DNA of 10,331 nt, from assembly GCA_964387935.1 (NCBI GenBank), contig CAYLZN010000212.1, positions 1 to 10,331 of the forward strand, in the 5' to 3' direction. The translations under genes and the position numbers were made by a program. Below are positions 1 through 5,150 of the stretch, piece after piece (the stretch's first letter is position 1; the number at the start of each line of letters is the position of its first letter). Origin of the DNA: CAYLZN01 sp964387935 (lineage in GTDB: Bacteria; Acidobacteriota; Vicinamibacteria; Vicinamibacterales; JAFNAJ01). Under the pieces are notes generated by a model, which saw nothing but the letters and a program-made list of their open reading frames with translations, did not search any database and was not told where the DNA came from.

Positions 1-970
1 CCATTCGCGAAAGGCTGCGTAATGTCGGCACTTTCAAACCGTTCGGCGTTCTAGAAAGACGTTCCCACGACCCGCCCCCATGCTCGCTGCGCCAGACCGC
101 CGGTGCGCCGCCAGGACACGTCCGCGTCGCTGGCTCGAGCGGCACGACGTACACCGTGTCGGGATCCTGCGGGTGCACGACGATCGGGAACCCGAAATCG
201 GTCGGCAACCCCTTGGCGATCGACCGCCACGTCATCCCGTGGTCGTCGCTGCGCAGCACCCCGATATCGGGCCTCGGGCCGCCGGGCCCCGCCCATTCCG
301 ACCATCCGCCATGGTTTTGCATGTACAGACGTCCAGGCGCGGCCTCGTGGCGCACGAACTTGTGCACGCACTGGCCGAACTCCGGGTAGGGATCGGGGAC
401 GAAGCCCGCGCCCACGCCTCCGTTCGCCGGCCGGAACGTCCTCCCGTCGTCCTCGCTCAGGTAGTGACCGCCCGTCGAGATGCCGACGTGCAGTCGGTGG
501 CCGTCGCGGACGATGGTGTGGAGACAGAGGCCGCCGTTGCCCGGCTGCCATTGCCGAGCGTGGGGGTGGTTGCTGATCCCCTCCACCAGCTCCCACGAAT
601 CCCCGGCATCGCGACTCCGGAAGAGCGACGCCGGCTCCACGCCGCAGAGCAGTTCCCTCTTGCCCGCCCCAGGTTCGAGGGCCCAGATGTTGGCGAGCGC
701 TCGCCCATCGTCCTTTGGAAACACCGGCGCCGACTTCGTCGGCTCGAACGTCGCCCCGAGGTCCTTCGAGCGGAGGAGTTTCATGCCGAAGAACGGGTTG
801 CAGCTCGACGCGTAGATCCGGGGCGTGCCACGCGTGTCGATCAGGGTCGCGTACACGGGCACGCCGTCGCCGAACGGCCCGCGCAGCGTGAACCGCCGCC
901 GCGCCTTTGCCGCCTCCGCCACGAACACACCCTTCTTGGTGCCGATAGTGAGCAGGATCCGGTCTGCCAT
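1..970 (-). CDS. BNR/Asp-box beta-propeller protein, sialidase-like (3' end truncated by window edge)
   Basis: The reading frame is open from ATG 970 to the left edge, giving 323 residues with no stop. Five BNR/Asp-box motifs (S-x-D-x-G-x-T-W/F type) are visible: SKDLGATF (68-75), SRDAGDSW (119-126), SEDDGRTF (172-179), SDDHGMTW (241-248) and the degenerate SEHGGGSW (295-302). This is the repeat pattern of a sialidase/VPS10-like beta-propeller. No signal peptide is seen (it starts MADRILLTIGTKKG), so the protein is probably cytoplasmic. A true sialidase role is doubtful: I cannot identify the arginine triad, and the family usually carries the 'exo-alpha-sialidase' label only by fold. The start is fixed by a GGGAGG Shine-Dalgarno six bases upstream, inside the last codons of the ThiS/MoaD gene, with a 2-nt gap between stop and ATG. 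Oddity: the last ~17 residues at the edge do not look like another blade, and their DNA is less GC-rich. Confidence 0.85.
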   Translation of the reverse strand, partial: MADRILLTIGTKKGVFVAEAAKARRRFTLRGPFGDGVPVYATLIDTRGTPRIYASSCNPFFGMKLLRSKDLGATFEPTKSAPVFPKDDGRALANIWALEPGAGKRELLCGVEPASLFRSRDAGDSWELVEGISNHPHARQWQPGNGGLCLHTIVRDGHRLHVGISTGGHYLSEDDGRTFRPANGGVGAGFVPDPYPEFGQCVHKFVRHEAAPGRLYMQNHGGWSEWAGPGGPRPDIGVLRSDDHGMTWRSIAKGLPTDFGFPIVVHPQDPDTVYVVPLEPATRTCPGGAPAVWRSEHGGGSWERLSRTPNGLKVPTLRSLSRM

Positions 971-972
971 GA

Positions 973-1278
973 TCAACCTCCCGAGACAGCGGGCAGGATC
1001 GTGACGACGTCGCCGGGGGCGAGCGGCGTCTCCAGCCCTTCACGGTCGCGCACGTGGTCAGCGTTGACGAAGACGTTGAGATGTCGCCGCACCGCGCCGG
1101 TCTCGTCGCAGACGTGACTGTGCAGTACGGCCTCGTGTCGCTCGAGCCATTCGAGGGCACCTCTGACCGTGCGGGCCTCGAGTGAGAGCTCCGGCGCGCC
1201 TCCGCAGCAGGCGCGGAGCGGAAGCGGGACGAAGAGCGTCACCGTCGGCGCGTGCGGGCCGGTGACACCAGCGCTCAA
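973..1278 (-). CDS. ThiS/MoaD-family ubiquitin-like sulfur-carrier protein
   Basis: A small protein of 101 residues from a TTG start. ThiS/MoaD members are beta-grasp proteins whose C-terminal Gly-Gly is adenylated by an E1-like enzyme and then thiocarboxylated to carry sulfur for molybdopterin, thiamin or tRNA thiolation; some act as protein modifiers. Visible here: a first beta strand VTLFVPLPLR, the family's typical NVFVN and LAPGDVVTILPAVSGG blocks, and the diglycine as the very last two residues (100-101). It has three cysteines (24, 25, 57) and no lysine. The TTG overlaps the upstream stop as TTGA and has GGGAG five bases ahead. GTG 1242 is the alternative and would give a more usual 89 residues starting MTLFVPLPLR, but has no visible Shine-Dalgarno. 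No MoaE, ThiG or E1 gene is in the window, so its partner is unknown. The next gene begins 2 nt after its stop. Confidence 0.85.
   Translation of the reverse strand: MSAGVTGPHAPTVTLFVPLPLRACCGGAPELSLEARTVRGALEWLERHEAVLHSHVCDETGAVRRHLNVFVNADHVRDREGLETPLAPGDVVTILPAVSGG
977..982 (-). promoter_or_regulatory. Shine-Dalgarno of the propeller gene
   Basis: GGGAGG read on the minus strand, six bases before ATG 970. It lies within the codons for the C-terminal Ser-Gly-Gly and neighbouring bases of the ThiS/MoaD gene. It decides the start of the propeller gene and suggests translational coupling of the pair. Confidence 0.75.
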
Positions 1279-2963
1279 CGCGTCTCCCGGTCGAACCGCA
1301 GGTGCCACACACGGCCCGCATAGACCGTGAAGCCGTCGACCCGGCCCGCCCCGTCACGCGTGAACCGGACGACGCCGCCATCGGATTCGAACCGATCCCG
1401 ATCCGCGGGCCGCAGCTCGTCAGGCGGGTTCCCGTGCAGCCGCCGCCACAGCTTGCCCTCCTTCTCGTACACCCGACAGGTGACCTCGAGCTCCGGCGAG
1501 GCAAAGCGTCCTTCGTACTCCTTCAACGCCTCGGCGGTGGGTGTGACCGCCTCGACCCTCACCCACGTCGTCGGCCTGGTATTCCCCGGGGTCTCAATCA
1601 CGCGACCCCCGGTCGTCCCGTTCGTTGCCGCGGGCTCGAACCGGTAGATCGATCGCCCCAGCGCGAACTCGTCCGGCCCGAGCGGGTTCAGCTTCGGCCC
1701 TGAGGCGCCGTCGACATGGAGACCGCCCTTCGCGAAGACGATGGGGATCACGGCGCCGCTGGCCGGGTTCGCATACCACCCCGCGCGGGACTGGAGCACG
1801 ACGTCGGCCACGGTTACCGTGGGGCGCGCAGGCTCGGGCTTCAGGCGCCCCGCCAGAAAGACGTCCGCCACCTGGTGTGCCATCGCACCGGGGTTCGTGC
1901 CCGTCGTGTTGCAGAGGACGGCCACCGAAAGGCGCGCCTCAGGGAAGCGCGCGAGGAACGTCTGATAGCCGGCGGTCGAACCGCCGTGGCTGACCTCGCG
2001 CAGGCCCTTGTACGACGTCACCGTGAGCCCACGGGCGTACTCGTTCTCGAAGCCGTCGTTCAGGCGGCCGCGCGTCTCGAGCCAGTCCACGAGCGCCCGG
2101 CCCCCGACCTTGCCGGGAGCGTCGAGGTTCGCGTTCCACCGGAGCAGATCCTCGACGGTGGTCAGCAGTCCGCCGTTGCCGATCACGTTGGTGATCGACA
2201 GATGGGTCTCGAACGTGCCGTCGCGCGCCTGGCGGTAGGCCGTCGCGCGTCCCGGCACGACCTGCCGGTGATTCTCGCGCCAGCGCGTGGAGGTCATGCC
2301 AAGCGGCTTGAACAACCGCTCCTCGGAGAAGGCCTGGAGCGACTGCCCGGACACGCGCGAGACGATCACGCCGAGCAACGTGAAGGCGGTGTTGTTGTAG
2401 AGGTAGTGGTCGCCTGGTCCGAAGTTGAGACGTTGCTGCCGGCTGACGAGGTCGAGGATCTCGTCAACCGTGTGCACCGCCTCGGTCGGTGGGCGCCCGG
2501 CAATCGACAGCAGCGGCCACTGGCTGCGCAGGCCGCTCGTGTGCGTGAGCAGGTGCTGAATGGTGATGCCCGACGCGAAGGCCGGCAGCTCCGGGAGGTA
2601 CTTGCGCGCGGGGTCGGTGACGGCCAATTTGCCATCGAGCACGAGCAGGCCGATCGCGGCCGCCGTGAACTGCTTGGCGACCGAGCCCGACTCGAAGATG
2701 CTCGAGGGCGTGAGTGGCGCGCCGAACTCGAGGTTCGCCAGCCCATAGGCGCGAGTCAGGGCAGTCACGCCGTCCCGGCTCACGCCGACGGCGCAACCAG
2801 GGCTCCCGGGCCGCGTCCAGCGCTCGAAGACCTTGTCGACCTGTGCGGTGGTTGTCGCGTCGGCGGCCGGAACCTGCGCCCGCGCCCCGGCGGCGACGAA
2901 CCACGCCATGCAGGCCACACCGACGATCTTCCGGAAGTGACGAGGGGCGGTGAATAGTCTCAC
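1275..2963 (-). CDS. Secreted serine hydrolase, beta-lactamase/PBP class C fold
   Basis: A 562-residue protein of the beta-lactamase/esterase/D-aminopeptidase superfamily. Residues 1-29 form a signal peptide (MRLFTAPRHFRKIVG, then a hydrophobic stretch, likely cleaved after ARA), so it acts outside the cytoplasm. Catalytic motifs are intact: S94-V-A-K97 (SxxK), Y189-N-N191 (YxN) and H327-G-G-S330, which stands where KTG occurs in class C enzymes. Residues ~45-370 make up the hydrolase domain. Residues ~385-562 form C-terminal beta-rich segments like those after many Acidobacteriota serine hydrolases. HGG and the accessory domains fit an esterase or peptidase better than an antibiotic beta-lactamase; the substrate is unknown. 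The GTG start overlaps the aminotransferase stop (GTGA) and follows a strong AAGGAG by eight bases. The frame stays open further upstream, but that part lies inside the aminotransferase gene and carries no signal peptide. Confidence 0.93.
   Translation of the reverse strand: MRLFTAPRHFRKIVGVACMAWFVAAGARAQVPAADATTTAQVDKVFERWTRPGSPGCAVGVSRDGVTALTRAYGLANLEFGAPLTPSSIFESGSVAKQFTAAAIGLLVLDGKLAVTDPARKYLPELPAFASGITIQHLLTHTSGLRSQWPLLSIAGRPPTEAVHTVDEILDLVSRQQRLNFGPGDHYLYNNTAFTLLGVIVSRVSGQSLQAFSEERLFKPLGMTSTRWRENHRQVVPGRATAYRQARDGTFETHLSITNVIGNGGLLTTVEDLLRWNANLDAPGKVGGRALVDWLETRGRLNDGFENEYARGLTVTSYKGLREVSHGGSTAGYQTFLARFPEARLSVAVLCNTTGTNPGAMAHQVADVFLAGRLKPEPARPTVTVADVVLQSRAGWYANPASGAVIPIVFAKGGLHVDGASGPKLNPLGPDEFALGRSIYRFEPAATNGTTGGRVIETPGNTRPTTWVRVEAVTPTAEALKEYEGRFASPELEVTCRVYEKEGKLWRRLHGNPPDELRPADRDRFESDGGVVRFTRDGAGRVDGFTVYAGRVWHLRFDRETR
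1284..1288 (-). promoter_or_regulatory. Shine-Dalgarno favouring the TTG start of ThiS/MoaD
   Basis: GGGAG on the minus strand, five bases before TTG 1278, inside the last codons of the serine hydrolase gene. Together with the TTGA stop/start overlap it argues for reinitiation at TTG rather than at GTG 1242 or GTG 1308. Confidence 0.5.
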
Positions 2964-4105
2964 GCGAAGATCTCCTTGAACGCTGCGACGAAGCGGTCCA
3001 TTTCCTCTGCGGTGCCAACCGACACGCGCAGATGCTCCAGCATGGGTGGGAAGGGCCGGCCGACGAGGACGCCCTTCTTCCTGAACTCCGCGATGACCGG
3101 CTGGACCGGACGCCTGATGTGCACCATGAAGAAGTTGGCCTGCGACGGCAGACACTCGTAGCCCACGGCCTTCAGGGCCCGCACGGTCTTCTCCCGCAGG
3201 TCGATGGTCGTGCGCCTGACCCACTCCTGGGCGGCCGTGTCCTCGAGCGCGGCCACGCCACCCCACTTGACGAGCGCGTTGATGCTTCCGACGGTGAACG
3301 GCCTCATCTTGTTCACGAGCCAGGGGGGCGCGACGGCGTAGCCGAGGCGCATGCCTGCGAGCGCGGCGATCTTGGAGAACGTGCGCGTGACAATGACCGG
3401 GCGCCCCTCGAGGACATACGGCATCGACGTCGCATAGCCGGGGTCCTCGACGAAGTGGTGGTAGGCCTCGTCGATGAGCACGGGGATGTCGCCGGGGATC
3501 CCGTCGAGCAACGTGCGCACCTCGTCTCGCGCGACGATGAGGCCGGTCGGGTTGTTGGGGTTGCACAGGTACACGAAGCCCACGTCCCGCGCGTTCGCAC
3601 GGACGGCGCGGATCATCGCCGGGATGTCCTGGCGGAAGTCCCTGCGGAGAGGCAGGAGCAGCGCGCCCCCCTTCACGTCGCGGGCATGGTCGTAGACCTG
3701 GCCGAAGGACGGCTCGACGCCGACGACCATCCGTCCGCCGCTCAGGAACGTCGTCCCGACGGCATCGAGGATTTCGCCCGATCCCGCGCCAAGCAGGACG
3801 TGATCGCGCGTCACCCCGTGCAGGGCGGCGATGGCTTCCTGGAGACCGCCATCCGGGTAGCCGTACCGATTCGCATACCGGAACGCGCCGGTCATGGCCT
3901 TTGCGACCGAGTCCGGCGGTCCGTATGGGTTCTCATTGAAGGCGAGCTTGGCGTAACGGTCGTAGGCCTCGGCGCCGACGAGGGCCTGCGGGCCGGCCCC
4001 GCTCTGCGCGAGCAGACGCCACGGCGAGCCGAAGGCAGGGACGGCGAACGTGCCGGCCACACCGCCGAGGAATCCCCGGCGGGACACGCGGGGCTGACCG
4101 GTCAT
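2960..4105 (-). CDS. Tat-exported PLP-dependent aminotransferase, HisC-like (fold type I)
   Basis: A 381-residue class I/II aminotransferase similar to histidinol-phosphate aminotransferase, moving an amino group through pyridoxal phosphate. Seen: N57-E-N-P near the N-terminus, GAGSGE (106-111) for phosphate binding, CNPNNPTG (181-188), D212-E-A-Y, the Schiff-base lysine in TFSK (K245) followed by AGMRLGY with R253, and a C-terminal LRVSVGT whose R360 should bind the substrate carboxylate. Residues 1-34 look like a twin-arginine signal: SRRGFLGG at 8-15, then a hydrophobic run ending near LLAQSG. This predicts export of the folded, PLP-loaded enzyme, unlike biosynthetic HisC, and no other his gene is nearby. 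The true substrate is therefore open. GGAGG lies four bases before the ATG. It is first in the four-gene minus-strand operon. Confidence 0.93.
   Translation of the reverse strand: MTGQPRVSRRGFLGGVAGTFAVPAFGSPWRLLAQSGAGPQALVGAEAYDRYAKLAFNENPYGPPDSVAKAMTGAFRYANRYGYPDGGLQEAIAALHGVTRDHVLLGAGSGEILDAVGTTFLSGGRMVVGVEPSFGQVYDHARDVKGGALLLPLRRDFRQDIPAMIRAVRANARDVGFVYLCNPNNPTGLIVARDEVRTLLDGIPGDIPVLIDEAYHHFVEDPGYATSMPYVLEGRPVIVTRTFSKIAALAGMRLGYAVAPPWLVNKMRPFTVGSINALVKWGGVAALEDTAAQEWVRRTTIDLREKTVRALKAVGYECLPSQANFFMVHIRRPVQPVIAEFRKKGVLVGRPFPPMLEHLRVSVGTAEEMDRFVAAFKEIFA
2972..2977 (-). promoter_or_regulatory. Shine-Dalgarno fixing the GTG start of the serine hydrolase
   Basis: AAGGAG on the minus strand, eight bases before GTG 2963, embedded in the Lys-Glu-Ile codons at the end of the aminotransferase gene. 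With the signal peptide that begins right at this GTG, it rejects the much longer upstream extension of the frame. Confidence 0.8.
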
Positions 4106-4163
4106 GAAGCCCTCCCTGGGAATCCGCTATTGTAGCCGGGGTGGCAGTGCATAGGTACTCATC
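4106..4163. promoter_or_regulatory. Divergent promoter region between aminotransferase operon and membrane protein gene
   Basis: These 58 bases are the only space for two divergent promoters. The one AT-rich patch, 4128-4134, reads TACAAT on the minus strand (4134-4129, one mismatch to TATAAT) and TATTGT on the plus strand (4128-4133, two mismatches). The minus reading would give a leader of about 17 bases carrying GGAGG. No good -35 is found at 16-18 bp spacing in either direction. No operator repeat is evident. Confidence 0.4.
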
Positions 4164-5141
4164 TTGACTCGCGTCCTCCTGCGTCGGCTGTACCTCGTTG
4201 CCGGTGTCGCGCTCCTCGCCTGGCTCATCCTGTCGATCGGCCCGCGCCAGATTGGCGGCATGGCGACGCGCCTGGGCTGGGGCATCGTGCCCGTGTTCGT
4301 GCTGTACTCGGGGCATCAACTCGTGCGCGCCCGTGCCCTTCAGTTGAGCGTGGTGCCCCGCGGAGCGCTCTCGTATCGGGCCGCGCTCTTCGTGCGCCTG
4401 TCCGGCGAGGGGGCCCAGGTCCTGACGACAGGCGGCGCGGTGGTCGGTGAACCCTTCAAGGCGTGGCTGCTGACGCAGCAGGGACTGAGCGGTGTCAACG
4501 GCGTCGCGGCGACCCTGACGGAGTTCCTCGTCTACAAGTTCGTCTCGGCGGTCGTCCTCACCGTCGCCCTGGCGTATCTGAGGCTGCGCGTGGACCTGCC
4601 GGCGGCACTCGAGATCGCGGCGCGCGTGTTCCTCTGGGTGGGGCCGCTGTTCCTGGTCGTTTCCGCGATTGCCATCGCGAGGCGCTTCTATCTGATTGGC
4701 TGGGGCGTGGAGCGCGTGGCCCACATCCCGATCGTGCGCCGGCGCTGGCCGCTCGACCCGGCCCGGGTGCGCGCCATGGAGGACCTCCTGTTCGAGAACT
4801 TCCGCGAGCAGCCGCGCCTGTTCGCGCGCCTGCTGGCCCTGGCCGCGGTGGCGCACGTCCTGCTCGTGTTCGAACTGTGGTTCGTGCTGGTGCGGCTCGA
4901 TCTCCCCTCGCCGCTCTTCAACGCGTGGCTCATCGACGCGGCCACCAAGCCGATGGGCGGCGTGTTCTTCTTCGTGCCCGGGCAGGTCGGGACGAACGAG
5001 GCCATTCTCGCGGCGGTCTTCACGGCGCTCGGTCTGCCCGGCGCTGCCGGGGTCGTGGTCTCGCTCACGCGGCGGCTGCGCAGCCTCGCGGTGGCCAGCG
5101 TAGGCCTCGCGGCGCTGTGGGGGCTCGGCCGTCGCGGGTGA
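4164..5141 (+). CDS. Multipass membrane protein, lysylphosphatidylglycerol synthase TM / YbhN flippase-like family
   Basis: A 325-residue inner-membrane protein with about seven hydrophobic segments (roughly 9-26, 36-55, 119-138, 153-173, 219-243, 262-302 as one or two, and 304-322). Family marks are the GEGAQVLTTGGAVVGEPFKA block (81-100), where a glycine-rich loop precedes GEP, and PGQVGTNEA (272-280), the counterpart of the usual PGGxGxxEA. It lacks the soluble aminoacyl-transferase domain of MprF, so it is the stand-alone TM module. Such proteins are proposed to move lipids or polyprenyl-linked sugars across the membrane; the substrate cannot be read from sequence. The start is TTG, because an in-frame TAG at 4152-4154 leaves no ATG or GTG ahead of the first membrane segment. 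The ribosome site is weak (AGG at 4153-4155). It converges on the peptidase gene with 9 bp between stops and no clear terminator. Confidence 0.85.
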   Translation: MTRVLLRRLYLVAGVALLAWLILSIGPRQIGGMATRLGWGIVPVFVLYSGHQLVRARALQLSVVPRGALSYRAALFVRLSGEGAQVLTTGGAVVGEPFKAWLLTQQGLSGVNGVAATLTEFLVYKFVSAVVLTVALAYLRLRVDLPAALEIAARVFLWVGPLFLVVSAIAIARRFYLIGWGVERVAHIPIVRRRWPLDPARVRAMEDLLFENFREQPRLFARLLALAAVAHVLLVFELWFVLVRLDLPSPLFNAWLIDAATKPMGGVFFFVPGQVGTNEAILAAVFTALGLPGAAGVVVSLTRRLRSLAVASVGLAALWGLGRRG

Positions 5142-5150
5142 CTGGACCGC

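Larger units (their letters stand above)
1..4105 (-). other. Probable four-gene operon (aminotransferase, serine hydrolase, ThiS/MoaD, propeller)
   Basis: Four minus-strand genes follow each other with junctions of GTGA overlap, TTGA overlap and a 2-nt gap. Each downstream Shine-Dalgarno is encoded inside the preceding gene. No terminator-like hairpin is seen between them. The first two products carry export signals (Tat and Sec); the last two do not. The operon may continue beyond the left edge. Confidence 0.75.

Noticed and set aside
2..54. TPNGLKV string resembling the N-terminus of glutathione S-transferases (TPNGxKV)
   Set aside because: It is in frame with the propeller, only about 17 residues are visible and nothing else supports a GST; probably chance.
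51..1160. 369-codon open frame on the minus strand
   Set aside because: It overlaps the propeller and ThiS/MoaD genes in another frame; the BNR motifs and the diglycine end appear only in the annotated frames.
1716..2957. 413-codon open frame on the plus strand
   Set aside because: It lies antisense to the serine hydrolase, which has all catalytic motifs. The translation is rich in Arg, Ala, Gly and His with no recognisable domain, as expected for a GC-rich shadow frame.
1275..2963. Antibiotic-resistance beta-lactamase
   Set aside because: The HGG motif, extra C-terminal domains and operon context fit a general esterase/peptidase of this fold; there is no sign of an AmpC-type regulator or mobile element.
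3032..4135. 367-codon open frame on the plus strand
   Set aside because: It is antisense to the aminotransferase, is low-complexity and lacks motifs; the minus-strand gene explains the region.
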